64,000 bases of DNA from Actinoplanes lutulentus (GCF_003259845.1 NZ_QLMJ01000010.1:240301-304300); one strand, 5' to 3'. Numbered from the stretch's first letter, positions 52,506 to 61,251 are shown. Notes: generated by a model not told the origin, from the sequence alone. Translations and numbers: made by a program.

Positions 52506-52520
52506 GTGGCTGCGACAAAA

Positions 52521-52575
52521 TCGCGATCTTGGCAGGTTGGGCCCGTATTTCAACCCGAACTTGCCAAGATCGCGA
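52521..52575. terminator. Bidirectional terminator palindrome (GATCTTG family, copy 3)
   Basis: TCGCGATCTTGGCA at 52521 pairs with TGCCAAGATCGCGA at 52562-52575; the stem extends inward with a few mismatches. It follows the GT4 stop by 15 bp and precedes the convergent CDP-alcohol phosphotransferase stop by 54 bp. Confidence 0.75.
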
Positions 52576-52581
52576 AAAGTA

Positions 52582-52621
52582 AGCCAGCGCGACGCCGGCC
52601 AGCCAGCGTGACGCCGGCCAG
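52582..52621. repeat. Short direct repeat before the CDP-alcohol transferase stop
   Basis: CAGCGCGACGCCGGCCAGC and CAGCGTGACGCCGGCCAGC are adjacent 19-bp near-identical copies, followed by a partial third copy (GCGTGACCG). Confidence 0.6.
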
Positions 52622-52629
52622 CGTGACCG

Positions 52630-53355
52630 TCAGCCTCGTAGGGCTGCTCGCCCCGTGAACGCGATGCTCGCCGCCAGGAAGCCGCCGTTGATCAGCGTGA
52701 ACAGTGCGACGAACCACACCGTCCACTGTGGCGCCACCGTCAAAACGACGCCCGCGAGCGCCACCACGGCGCCGTAATCGCGGATCAGCTTGGCCGCCCG
52801 TACCGGCAGCGCCCGGCTGGACACCATGCTCGACGCCTGGTCACCACCCTGCATCACCGACGTCACCAGGTTGACCATCCAGGTCGCCGCGAAGGCGGCC
52901 AGCAGCCAGGCCGGTGTATCCGGCTCCTGCGCTTTCGCCGTCGCGGCAAGTGCCGCCACCAGGGACGACTGCACCGCCACGTCGCAGAGCACGTCGAGCC
53001 GTGCCCCGGCCGGGCTGGACTGCCCGGTAACGCGCGCGAGCTGACCATCCGAGCAGTCGAACGCGTACGCGAGTTGCCAGCCGACAAGCGCGAGCAAGCC
53101 GATCGGCGCGGCCCAGACGCTGCCGTCCGCGACCGGGCCGGCCGCCGCGATCACCAGGAACGAGGTGAGTACGCCGAGGCCCAGGTTGAACACGGTCATG
53201 ACGGTCGGCGACAGGTGATGCTTGTGCGCCTGCACCGCGATCCGTGCGCCGATCCGCTGGCTGATGGCCTCGCTGAAGAGGCCACCACCCCGGTTCACCG
53301 CGTAGTAGTCGGCGGCGGTCGGCCGGGTGTCAGCGGGCTGCGACGGCGTCGTCAT
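52630..53355 (-). CDS. CDP-alcohol phosphatidyltransferase family protein
   Basis: 241 aa with about six membrane spans. The signature DGQLARVTGQSSPAGARLDVLCD fits D-G-x2-A-R-x8-G-x3-D-x3-D, so both catalytic aspartates are present. It transfers a phospho-alcohol from a CDP-linked donor. The gene overlaps the upstream dehydrogenase by 26 bp, which fixes it as the third gene of the operon; its likely donor is the product of the cytidylyltransferase two genes upstream. Confidence 0.93.
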   Translation of the reverse strand: MTTPSQPADTRPTAADYYAVNRGGGLFSEAISQRIGARIAVQAHKHHLSPTVMTVFNLGLGVLTSFLVIAAAGPVADGSVWAAPIGLLALVGWQLAYAFDCSDGQLARVTGQSSPAGARLDVLCDVAVQSSLVAALAATAKAQEPDTPAWLLAAFAATWMVNLVTSVMQGGDQASSMVSSRALPVRAAKLIRDYGAVVALAGVVLTVAPQWTVWFVALFTLINGGFLAASIAFTGRAALRG

Positions 53356-54391
53356 ATTGAGCCAGCTTTCGGTGGATCTCCTCGGGGGACATCGCGAGGT
53401 GCTCCAGGATCGTGTAGCGATCGGGGCGGGTCCGGGGGGCGAATTCGACAGCGCGGACGAACTGGTCGGCGTTCAGACCGACGTCGGACGGCGTACGCGG
53501 CAGCTGGTGCCGTGCGAGACAGTCCGCCATCTGTGCGAACCGGCGCTCGTCGCCGCGCAGGAACGTGCAGAAGAGCGCGCCCAGCCCGGCCAGTTCGCCG
53601 TGCGACGCGGTCTCCGGGAAGAGCGAGTCGATGGCGTGCATGATCTCGTGGCAGCCGCCGCTGGACGGCCGGCTGCTGCCGCAGACCGCCATCGCCAGGC
53701 CGCTGGAGATCAGCGCCTCGGCCAGCACGGTGACGAACGCGTCGTCGGTCATGTCGCCGGGCATGGTGAGCACCGCTTCGGCGCCCATCCGGGCCAGCGA
53801 GGCGGCCAGGCCGTCGACCGGTTCGCCGCGCACCTCACGGGCGAGCTCCCAGTCGGCCAGGGCGCTGATGTTGCTGATCACGTCGCCGATGCCGGCCCGG
53901 TTGACCAGGTCCGGCCCGTTCTCCACGAAGTCCAGGTCGACGATCACGCCGAACGGGATGTGCACCCCGTACGAGCCCTTGATGCCGTCGTTGACCAGGC
54001 TCGCCACCGGGGAGGCGATGCCGTCGTTGGCGAGGCTGGTCGCCACCGACACCATCGGCAGGCCCCAGCGGCTGGCCGCGTACTTCGCCGTGTCGACGGT
54101 CTTGCCGCCGCCGATGCCGACCACCGCGTCGTAGTGGCCGGACCGCAGCTCGTTGGAGAGCTCCAGCGCGGCATCGAGGGTGCCGCCGCCGGTGACGAAG
54201 ATCTCGGCCGATTTGAGCGAGGGGCGGAGCAGGTCGACGACCTGCTCGCCGAGGCCCGGACCGACCACTACGGCAACCTCGCCGCCGGAGGAGATCCGGC
54301 CGTCCACGAGGATTTTGCCGAGGTCAGCGACCGCGCCCCGCCGCACTTCGATGTGCAGCGGGGTCTGGACGCTACGGGCTAGTAGCGGCAT
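53330..54391 (-). CDS. Iron-containing dehydrogenase, glycerol-1-phosphate dehydrogenase-like (EgsA/AraM group)
   Basis: 353 aa. NAD(P) region GGGTLDAALELSNELRSGHYDAVVGIGGGKTVDTAKY and SVATSLANDGIASPVASL, closest to the G1P dehydrogenase branch rather than to ordinary alcohol dehydrogenases. Metal ligands fall in GGCHEIMHAID and ETASHGELAGLG. G1P dehydrogenases reduce dihydroxyacetone phosphate to sn-glycerol-1-phosphate, known mostly from archaea and a few bacteria. Starts ATG 54391, overlapping the nucleotidyltransferase by 13 bp. Confidence 0.88.
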   Translation of the reverse strand: MPLLARSVQTPLHIEVRRGAVADLGKILVDGRISSGGEVAVVVGPGLGEQVVDLLRPSLKSAEIFVTGGGTLDAALELSNELRSGHYDAVVGIGGGKTVDTAKYAASRWGLPMVSVATSLANDGIASPVASLVNDGIKGSYGVHIPFGVIVDLDFVENGPDLVNRAGIGDVISNISALADWELAREVRGEPVDGLAASLARMGAEAVLTMPGDMTDDAFVTVLAEALISSGLAMAVCGSSRPSSGGCHEIMHAIDSLFPETASHGELAGLGALFCTFLRGDERRFAQMADCLARHQLPRTPSDVGLNADQFVRAVEFAPRTRPDRYTILEHLAMSPEEIHRKLAQYDDAVAAR

Positions 54392-55110
54392 GCGATTTCC
54401 CGGGCCTTCGCCAGGTCGTCGTGGTTGTCGACCTCGACCCAGGACAGGTCGCCGATCGGGGCGGCACGGACCTCGCCGCCGCGGTCCGCGTACACCTGGA
54501 AGCCGTCCTCGTAGTACTGGTCCGGGTTGGCTTCCCAGGTGGCCTTGAGCGCGTCGGCCAGCTTGCCGGCCGCGGAGGCCTCGATGATGTTGGCGCCGAT
54601 GTACTCGCCGTAGGCCTCGGAGGGCTCCATCAGCTTCGTAATCTTGGTGAGCTGTCCATCTTCATTGAAGACGGTCTTCATCTCTTCGTCGGCGAGCTTC
54701 TTCACAGTGTCGACAGCGAGAAGAATGCTCGGGCCACGGTTCGCGAGCAGCGTGTGCTCCACGCTCACCGGGTGGACGGTGTCACCGTTCACCATGAGCA
54801 CGCCCTGGGCGAAGTGGTCCCGGGCGAGCCACAGGGAGTACGCGTTGTTCCACTCCTCGGCCTTGTCGTTGTGCACGAGGGAGATCTTTACGCCGTACTT
54901 CTGCTGGAACGCGTCGACACGGACCTCGACGGCCTCGGCGCGGTAGCCGACGACGATGGTCACGTCGGTCAGCCCGGCGGCTGCCAGGTTGCGCAGCGAG
55001 ATATCCATGATCGTGGTTTCGCCGTCCACGGGGACCAGCGCTTTCGGCAGCGTGTCCGTGTACGGGCGCAGCCTGCGCCCAGCGCCGGCAGCGAGTACCA
55101 AACCGATCAT
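54379..55110 (-). CDS. Sugar/polyol-phosphate nucleotidyltransferase (cytidylyltransferase-like)
   Basis: 243 aa. IGLVLAAGAGRRLRPYTDTL is the nucleotide-binding loop, LPKALVPVDG the substrate-binding lysine, MVNGDTVHP the metal-binding Asp. Closest in style to LicC/phosphocholine or myo-inositol-phosphate cytidylyltransferases. ATG 55110 has GGAAGG upstream; the frame is open further back without homology. First gene of a three-gene overlapping operon. Confidence 0.9.
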   Translation of the reverse strand: MIGLVLAAGAGRRLRPYTDTLPKALVPVDGETTIMDISLRNLAAAGLTDVTIVVGYRAEAVEVRVDAFQQKYGVKISLVHNDKAEEWNNAYSLWLARDHFAQGVLMVNGDTVHPVSVEHTLLANRGPSILLAVDTVKKLADEEMKTVFNEDGQLTKITKLMEPSEAYGEYIGANIIEASAAGKLADALKATWEANPDQYYEDGFQVYADRGGEVRAAPIGDLSWVEVDNHDDLAKAREIACRY

Positions 55111-55194
55111 GGGGTGGTTCCTTCCAAAATATGGTGTGAAGGTGCCCAGCGAGGATAGCCGTACTCGCAAGGACCACCCAGAAAATGGTATAGA

Positions 55195-55212
55195 CCCAGC
55201 TTCTAAGCTGGG
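55195..55212 (+). promoter_or_regulatory. Hairpin over the ribosome site of the aminotransferase gene
   Basis: CCCAGCTT-CT-AAGCTGGG is a perfect 8-bp inverted repeat ending 4 bases before the ATG at 55217, and it includes the GGGG used as ribosome site. TATAGA at 55189 resembles a -10 box, so the hairpin would form at the very start of the transcript. Confidence 0.5.
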
Positions 55213-55216
55213 GACC

Positions 55217-56311
55217 ATGACCGCTGAGCAGCTGATCTCCTTTGCCCGTGGCGCTCCGTCGCTGGACATCGTCGACGTGGAGGGCCTGAAGGCCGCCGCC
55301 GTGCGCGCTTTCGACGCCGACCCGGCCGGTGTGACCGCTTACGGCACCTCCGTCGGTTACCTCCCGCTGCGGAAGTGGATCGCCGACAAGCACAACGTCT
55401 CCCCCGACCAGGTCATCGTGACGAACGGTTCGCTTCAGGCGGACGCGTTCCTCTTCGGCCACCTGGTGCAGCCCGGTGACGACGTTGTCGTGGAGAAGCC
55501 GACGTACGACCGCACCCTGCTCAACCTCGCGAACCTCGGCGCCAAGGTGCACCAGGTCACGCTGCGCGAAGACGGCATCGACATCGACGAGCTGAAGGCT
55601 CTGCTCGAGTCCGGCGTGCGGCCGAAGCTCGCGCACATCATCCCGAATTACCAGAACCCGGCGGGTCTCACGCTCTCGCTGGAGAAGCGGCAGGCGCTGC
55701 TCGCCCTCGCCGCTCAGTACGAGTTCATCATCTTCGAGGACGACCCGTACGTCGACATCCGTTTCCGCGGCGAGCCGCTGCCCTCGATGCTGTCGCTCGA
55801 CACGGACAACACGGTCGTACACGCCTCCAGCTTCACCAAGACGGTCTGCCCGGGTGTCCGGGTGGGTTACCTGGTCGGCCCGGCCGCGCTGATCGACGCG
55901 ATCGCGAAGAAGGCCACCAACCTCTACATCTCGCCGGGCATGGTCTCCCAGGCGATCGTTCACCAGTTCTGCGTCTCCGGCGCCATCGAGACGTCGGTGC
56001 AGACGGTCAGCGCGGCGCTGAGCGAGCGGGCCCGGGTGCTGGCCGAGTCGATCCGCAAGCACATCCCCGGCGCGACCTTCACCGAGCCGGACGGCGGTTA
56101 CTTCCTCTGGGTCGACCTGCCCGCGGACGTGAACGTGGACAAGCTGTTCCCGGCTGCCATGAAGAAGGGCGTCGCCGTCGTCAAGGGCAGCGACTTCCTG
56201 CTCGAAGGCGGTAAGAACTCGCTGCGTCTGGCGTACTCGGCGGTCACCGTCGACCAGATCGACGAGGGTGTGCGGCGCATCGCCGAGGCCATCGAAGAGG
56301 TCCGGGACTGA
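55217..56311 (+). CDS. PLP-dependent aminotransferase, class I/II (MocR/LysN-like)
   Basis: 364 aa. VTAYGTSVGYLPLRKWIA, IIPNYQNPAGLTLSLEKR, SSFTKTVCPGVRVGYLVGP (Lys of the PLP Schiff base) and SPGMVSQAIVHQFC define fold-type I. Most similar to 2-aminoadipate/aromatic-type aminotransferases with no HTH. Amino donor unknown. Divergent from the CDP-polyol operon with 106 bp between them, so it may share regulation. Confidence 0.93.
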   Translation: MTAEQLISFARGAPSLDIVDVEGLKAAAVRAFDADPAGVTAYGTSVGYLPLRKWIADKHNVSPDQVIVTNGSLQADAFLFGHLVQPGDDVVVEKPTYDRTLLNLANLGAKVHQVTLREDGIDIDELKALLESGVRPKLAHIIPNYQNPAGLTLSLEKRQALLALAAQYEFIIFEDDPYVDIRFRGEPLPSMLSLDTDNTVVHASSFTKTVCPGVRVGYLVGPAALIDAIAKKATNLYISPGMVSQAIVHQFCVSGAIETSVQTVSAALSERARVLAESIRKHIPGATFTEPDGGYFLWVDLPADVNVDKLFPAAMKKGVAVVKGSDFLLEGGKNSLRLAYSAVTVDQIDEGVRRIAEAIEEVRD

Positions 56312-56317
56312 GCTTCG

Positions 56318-56351
56318 CCGCGCCGGTCCGGGACAACCCGGCCCGGCGCGG
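56318..56351 (+). terminator. Terminator after the aminotransferase
   Basis: CCGCGCCGGTCCGGG and CCCGGCCCGGCGCGG pair over 15 positions with one mismatch and an ACAA loop, starting 7 bp after the stop codon. Confidence 0.75.
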
Positions 56352-56410
56352 ACCCGAGCGGGTAGCCTCGACGGGTTTGGCGGGCATCGCCGCGACCGGG
56401 GGAGGTTGGC

Positions 56411-57538
56411 ATGGCTGAGCGTGAACACGGAGCTTGGACCCGTGGCCGGCCCCTCGGGAAACTCTGGGCCGACCGGATGCGGGCGATCAACCCGTTCCTC
56501 ACCAACGGGTCGGGCTCGGATCACCCGGATCACCCGGGCGCCACCACCGCCGTGGTGGACTGCGGCGTCTACGTGGGTGGCCAGCGCCTGCCCGGTGACT
56601 TCACCCCGGACCAGGCACTGATCGAGGCATCCCGCAAGGAAGGCTTCGTCTGGCTCGGACTGCATCACCCGAGCGATTACGAGATGGCGGCGATCGCCCG
56701 GACGTACGGCCTGCACGAGCTGGCCGTGGAGGACGCGGTCAAGGCGGAGCAGCGGCCGAAACTGGAGCAGTTCGGCGAGGTGCACTTCCTGGTGCTGCGC
56801 ACCGCCCGGTACGTGCCTCACCAGGAGCTCACCGAGAGCTCCCAGGTGGTCGAGACCGGCCAGATGATGATCTTCATCGGGGAGCGGTTCGTCATCACCG
56901 TCCGGCACGGTGACGCGTCCGAGATGTCGCCGGTCCGGGCCGATCTGGAGACCCGGCGGGCCGCCCTGCTGGAGCAGGGTCCCTGGGCTGTCGCGTACGC
57001 GGTGACCGACCGCGTGGTCGACCACTACCTCGAGGTCGCCGACCAGGTCGAGGCCGACCTGGACATCATCGAGGAGGGCGTCTTCTCCCGGGACCGGACC
57101 GCCCCGATCCAGCAGATCTACCAGTTGAAGCGTGAGCTCGTGGAGTTCCGCCGCGCGGTGGTGCCGCTGCAGCGCCCGCTCGCCGCGATCACGTCCAGCC
57201 ACGGCGTCGTGCCGAAGGAGATCCGGCGGTACTTCCGGGACGTGCAGGACCACCTGACCCGCACGGTGGAGCAGGTGTCCTCATACGACGACCTGCTGAA
57301 CTCGATCCTGCAGGCCAGGCTCGCGCAGGTGACCGTCGACCAGAACAACGACATGCGCAAGATCGCCGCCTGGGCCGGTATCGCCACGGTCTGGACCGCG
57401 TTCGCCGGCATCTACGGCATGAACTTCGAATACATGCCGGAGCTCGGCTGGAAATACGGATACCCCGGCCTGGTCGCGATCCTTTCGCTCATCACGGTGC
57501 TGCTCTATCGCGCGTTCCGACGCAACGGCTGGCTGTAG
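56411..57538 (+). CDS. corA: CorA-family magnesium/cobalt transporter
   Basis: 375 aa. Long cytoplasmic N-terminal funnel domain, then two C-terminal TMs with the selectivity loop YGMNFEYMPELGW between them and FRRNGWL at the end. The GMN tripeptide is essential and present. ATG 56411 has GGGAGG ten bases upstream. No Mg-sensing leader recognised in the preceding 99 bp. Confidence 0.96.
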   Translation: MAEREHGAWTRGRPLGKLWADRMRAINPFLTNGSGSDHPDHPGATTAVVDCGVYVGGQRLPGDFTPDQALIEASRKEGFVWLGLHHPSDYEMAAIARTYGLHELAVEDAVKAEQRPKLEQFGEVHFLVLRTARYVPHQELTESSQVVETGQMMIFIGERFVITVRHGDASEMSPVRADLETRRAALLEQGPWAVAYAVTDRVVDHYLEVADQVEADLDIIEEGVFSRDRTAPIQQIYQLKRELVEFRRAVVPLQRPLAAITSSHGVVPKEIRRYFRDVQDHLTRTVEQVSSYDDLLNSILQARLAQVTVDQNNDMRKIAAWAGIATVWTAFAGIYGMNFEYMPELGWKYGYPGLVAILSLITVLLYRAFRRNGWL

Positions 57539-57551
57539 CGATAATCGACGG

Positions 57552-58535
57552 GTGCATGAGCTGCACTCGTACCGGTTCTCGGTGCAACGTGTTGTCGCCG
57601 CGGTGGTCACCCATGACCCCGATCCGCCGCGGCCGCCGTTGCGCCGCGGTGGTGTGAGCGCGCTGGCCGGTCTGCTCGTTGCGGCGGTCGCGCTCGGTGC
57701 CGCTGCCGCATATGGCCTGTTCACCGGGCACAGCCGGACCGAGGCGACCGATCCGGGCGCGATCCTGCTGGAACGGCGTACCGGCACGCGTTACGTCTAT
57801 CTGCCGTCCGACGGCCGGCTGCACCCGGTGCTCAACTACACGTCCGGACTGCTGCTGACCAGCGGTGACACACCTGAGTTGCGCACGATCGGCGCGGCGA
57901 AACTGGCGTCGGTGCCGCTGGGTGAGCCGCTCGGCATCCCGGGCGCGCCCGACGCGTTGCCGGCCGCCGGCGATCTCCTGACCGGTCCGTGGTCGCTGTG
58001 CACGGCCGCTGGAACGTCGACTCTGCTGGTCGGTGCGGCGCCGTCCGGCGGTCTGCCGCTGACCGGTGGGCTTCTGGTGCGGGCCGCTGGGCGTACCCAA
58101 ATGGTCTTTGAAGGTCGCAGTTATGCCTTGACCGATAACGAACAGAAGATCGCGGCCTGGTCGGTGCCTGAGGCCTGGCTCGGCGCGATCCCGGCCGCGC
58201 CAGGCCATCCGGCCGGAATTTCCCCGCCGAGCGATGCTCCAGCGAGTGCGTGCGTCACCCTTGCGAGTGATCAGACCCAGGCTGGGGTACGCGTGAACGC
58301 CACGTTCCCGTCAGGCGCTGTGCACGTGCCGAGGGGCAAGGGGGCGCTCGTTTCGGCCGACGGTGACAAGATTCACCTCGTGACCGATTCGGGACAGCGC
58401 TTCGAGCTCGCCGGAGCCGACTTGCTGGGCAAGCTCGGGTACGCGGGAGTCACACCGCTCCGAGTGCCGGAGCGGTTTCTCGCACAGCTGCCGGCCGGGC
58501 CGGCCCTGGATCCTGTCCGGGCCGGCCGAGCCTGA
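57552..58535 (+). CDS. Short orphan EccB-like type VII secretion protein
   Basis: 327 aa from GTG. HSYRFSVQRVVAAVVTHDPDP is the EccB N-terminal signature, followed by one TM (residues ~35-56) and a periplasmic domain (TGTRYVYLPSDGRLHPVLNY, PGAPDALP, SDQTQAGVRV, DSGQRFELAGADLLGKLGY). Canonical EccB is ~470-500 aa, so parts of the periplasmic repeats are absent. No EccA/C/D/E or WXG100 gene is nearby. It starts 13 bp after corA. Confidence 0.87.
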   Translation: MHELHSYRFSVQRVVAAVVTHDPDPPRPPLRRGGVSALAGLLVAAVALGAAAAYGLFTGHSRTEATDPGAILLERRTGTRYVYLPSDGRLHPVLNYTSGLLLTSGDTPELRTIGAAKLASVPLGEPLGIPGAPDALPAAGDLLTGPWSLCTAAGTSTLLVGAAPSGGLPLTGGLLVRAAGRTQMVFEGRSYALTDNEQKIAAWSVPEAWLGAIPAAPGHPAGISPPSDAPASACVTLASDQTQAGVRVNATFPSGAVHVPRGKGALVSADGDKIHLVTDSGQRFELAGADLLGKLGYAGVTPLRVPERFLAQLPAGPALDPVRAGRA

Positions 58536-58546
58536 CGGCCTACTGA

Positions 58547-59134
58547 TTACCGGGGGTTCTGCTTGGTGATCGGGTCGCTGACCGTGCCGTTCGCCGTGGT
58601 GTAGACGACCGGCTCCACCGGCTCGAAAGCGGCGTCGTCGGACGGGCGCGACGCGGACGCCGGCTCGTACTCGTCCCACTGGGACTCGCTACGACGACGG
58701 GCCAGGTACGCGGCGCCGAGGCCGACAGCGGTGCCGAGCAGCGCGTAACCGGCGAGCTTGCCCTTACGGCTCTTGGTGCGGCCGGTGGCCTTCTCCGCCT
58801 TCTTGCGCAGCTTGGCGACGTTCTTGCGTTCCGCCTTGAGCTGCTTCTTCGTCTGCTTCTTGGTGGTCTTGCCGGCCTGCCGGACGTTGTCCGTGGCCGC
58901 CGTGACCAGCGGGGTCAGCGCGGCGAGCGCGTTGTCCCAGCTGTCGGTCGCAGCACCCTTGGCCTTGCTGGCCGCCGGCTGGACCCTGTCACGAGCCGCG
59001 TTGAACTTCGGCGTGACAGTCGCGCTCGTCTCGGTCGCGGCGATCGACGCGGCGCGCTTGAAATGATCCACGCTCTGGCCGAGCTCGTTCCGCATCTTGG
59101 CCTTACGGTTCCTACGACGCAATGTTGCGAACAC
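58547..59134 (-). CDS. Basic helical protein with one membrane span, unknown function
   Basis: 195 aa. GTG 59134 is set by AGGAGG eight bases upstream. The first ~130 residues are Lys/Ala-rich amphipathic helix, a likely coiled coil (KKQTKKQLKAERKNVAKLRK), with a hydrophobic segment (LAGYALLGTAVGLGAAYLA) near residue 145 and an acidic tail. Such proteins are common in Micromonosporaceae but not characterised; nucleoid or membrane tethering is only a guess. Divergent from the cyclophilin gene over 130 bp. Confidence 0.8.
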   Translation of the reverse strand: MFATLRRRNRKAKMRNELGQSVDHFKRAASIAATETSATVTPKFNAARDRVQPAASKAKGAATDSWDNALAALTPLVTAATDNVRQAGKTTKKQTKKQLKAERKNVAKLRKKAEKATGRTKSRKGKLAGYALLGTAVGLGAAYLARRRSESQWDEYEPASASRPSDDAAFEPVEPVVYTTANGTVSDPITKQNPR

Positions 59135-59264
59135 CGGTGCCCACCTCCTGTGGTCGTCTCCAGGCCATGTTGCCTTCTCGGGTACCCCCGCGCGGCCGGA
59201 TCCCCGACATGGGGGAGGATCCGAATTGCACGAGAGCAGTTCCATCACGCAGACGGGAGTACCC

Positions 59265-59789
59265 GTGGCAGAGAACATTTACGCCACCCTGCACACCAAT
59301 CACGGCCCGATCCGGATTCAGCTGTTCCCGGATCACGCCCCCGCGACCGTCCGCAACTTCGTGGAGCTGGCCGAGGGAACCAAGGAGTACAAGGACCCGC
59401 GTACCGGTCAGCCGGGCACCGGGCCGTACTACGACGGCACCGTCTCGCACCGGGTCATCGCCGGCTTCATGGTCCAGATGGGTGACCCGACCGGTACCGG
59501 TCGTGGCGGCCCGGGCTTCCAGTTCGGTGACGAGTTCCACCCGGAGCTCAGCTTCGACCGGCCGTACCTGCTCGCCATGGCGAACGCCGGCCCGGGCACG
59601 AACGGATCGCAGTTCTTCATCACGGTGGCGCCGACCCCGCACCTGAACCGTCGTCACTCGATCTTCGGCCAGGTTGCCGACGAGCAGTCCGCGAAGGTTG
59701 TGGACTCGATCGCGACGACGCCGACCGGACCGGGCGACCGGCCCCGCGAGGACGTCGTCATCGAGCGCGTGGAGATCGAGCGCTCCTGA
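59265..59789 (+). CDS. ppi: Peptidyl-prolyl cis-trans isomerase, cyclophilin type
   Basis: 174 aa. HRVIAGFMVQMGDPTGTGRG, ANAGPGTNGSQFFITVAPTP and HSIFGQV make a complete cyclophilin with catalytic Arg and Phe/Gln residues. No signal peptide, so cytoplasmic. GTG 59265 with GGGAG upstream is the start; the open frame runs back without homology. Confidence 0.95.
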   Translation: MAENIYATLHTNHGPIRIQLFPDHAPATVRNFVELAEGTKEYKDPRTGQPGTGPYYDGTVSHRVIAGFMVQMGDPTGTGRGGPGFQFGDEFHPELSFDRPYLLAMANAGPGTNGSQFFITVAPTPHLNRRHSIFGQVADEQSAKVVDSIATTPTGPGDRPREDVVIERVEIERS

Positions 59790-59811
59790 CGCTCAAGGTA
59801 CCTTTGGTGCC

Positions 59812-60720
59812 ATGAGTGAGGCTCCCTCGACGGCTCCGACGTGCTATCTCCATCCGTCGCGGGAGACGCTGATCAAGTGCAGCCGGTGCGAACGTCCGAT
59901 CTGTACCAGTTGCATGAATGACGCGTCTATTGGACATCAGTGTCCGGAGTGCGTCAAAGAAGGACGTCGCGGCCAGCGGCCGGCACGCACCGCCTTCGGG
60001 GGGAGCCGTGCCGGCCAGCTCGGGTACGTGACGATCTCGATCGTCGTGATCAACACACTGGTGATGGTCGCGTCCGCGGTCATCGGCGGCGTGGGGGCGA
60101 TCGCGGGTTCGAGCCAGTGGTTCGGCCTGCTCGGCTCCGGCACCTCGGTGACCGACTGGGGTGAGGTTCTCGGCCTCGCGCTGTACCCCGACGGCCAGTT
60201 GCACGGCATCGCCAACGGCGAGTGGTACCGCCTGTTCACCGGCATGTTCCTGCACTACGGCGTGCTGCACCTGCTGCTCAACATGATGCTGGTGCTGCAG
60301 CTCGGCCGTTACCTCGAAGCGCAGCTCGGCCCGCTGCGGTTCGCCGCGCTCTATCTGCTCGCCGGCTTCGGTGGCAACGTCGCGGCGTACCTTTTCCAGG
60401 CGCCGAACCAGCCCTCCGCGGGTGCCTCGACCGCGACGTTCGGCCTGGTCATCGCCGTCATCGTGGTCAATCGGCGGATGATGCGCGACTCCAGCCAGCT
60501 CATACCGCTGCTGGTGATCAACCTGATCTTCACCTTCACCGTGCCCGGCATCTCGATCGCCGGCCACCTCGGTGGACTGGTGGCGGGCGCCGCCGCGAGT
60601 GCCGCGCTGGTGTACGCGAACCAGCCGAACCGTGCGGTGAAACAGGCGATCGGGTGCGCGGCGATCCTGCTGGTGCTCGTGATCGCCGCGGTGGCGCGTA
60701 CCCAAAGCCTGCTCGGCTGA
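59812..60720 (+). CDS. Rhomboid-family intramembrane serine protease with zinc-ribbon N-terminus
   Basis: 302 aa. N-terminal B-box-like zinc region (CYLHPSRETLIKCSRCERPI, CTSCMNDASIGHQCPEC) then about seven TMs. Active-site Ser in GASTATFGL (TM4) and His in AGHLGGLVAGA (TM6). The residue after the catalytic Ser is Thr rather than the more usual Gly. Follows the cyclophilin gene by 22 bp. Confidence 0.92.
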   Translation: MSEAPSTAPTCYLHPSRETLIKCSRCERPICTSCMNDASIGHQCPECVKEGRRGQRPARTAFGGSRAGQLGYVTISIVVINTLVMVASAVIGGVGAIAGSSQWFGLLGSGTSVTDWGEVLGLALYPDGQLHGIANGEWYRLFTGMFLHYGVLHLLLNMMLVLQLGRYLEAQLGPLRFAALYLLAGFGGNVAAYLFQAPNQPSAGASTATFGLVIAVIVVNRRMMRDSSQLIPLLVINLIFTFTVPGISIAGHLGGLVAGAAASAALVYANQPNRAVKQAIGCAAILLVLVIAAVARTQSLLG

Positions 60721-60731
60721 GAACGGCGCTT

Positions 60732-61133
60732 TTAGGTACGCAGGTCGGCCAGCTGGGTTGCCACGTCCTCCGGGAGCGCTCCGAGGTCGTTCGCGCTGTA
60801 CAGGTAGAGGGCGTCACCCGCGTCGATTTCGAGCACCTCGGATCGCAGTCCACGACGGACGGTGCTGTCTACGCGTACCCTCTCGATCTTTGACCAGGGC
60901 AGATGCTGGCGGCGGGCGATTCCGGTGACCACCGTGATGCCTTCCGTGTCCGCCGTGAGGCGGACCGGAACCAGCAGATCGCGCAGCGCCCACCCGGCGA
61001 CAACGACCGCGACAGTGCCGGCGAGGACCCATCGGACGGTGTCGCCCTCGGCGAACGCAGCGGCCAGAACCAGCGCGGCGACCGCGCCCATCAGCTTCGT
61101 GACCGGGAGGACCGGCTTGACGCGCCATTGCAT
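60732..61133 (-). CDS. Bacterial PH-domain membrane protein
   Basis: 133 aa. Two membrane spans (VTKLMGAVAALVLAAAFAEG and WVLAGTVAVVVAGWALRDLL) and a PH-like tail (VRLTADTEGITVVTGIARRQ, HLPWSKIERVRVDSTVRRG). The pattern matches the actinobacterial PH domain protein family of unknown role. Convergent with the rhomboid gene, 11 bp apart. Confidence 0.88.
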   Translation of the reverse strand: MQWRVKPVLPVTKLMGAVAALVLAAAFAEGDTVRWVLAGTVAVVVAGWALRDLLVPVRLTADTEGITVVTGIARRQHLPWSKIERVRVDSTVRRGLRSEVLEIDAGDALYLYSANDLGALPEDVATQLADLRT

Positions 61134-61251
61134 CTCGCCACTATGTCAGCGCGTCACCGAATGATCGGCACCACAGTCGCCGTGCGGGTGTAATTCGATA
61201 TTCAGCGGGGTCTCCCGACTCCTCATCCGTTCATGCGACGTTAATCAGCAC

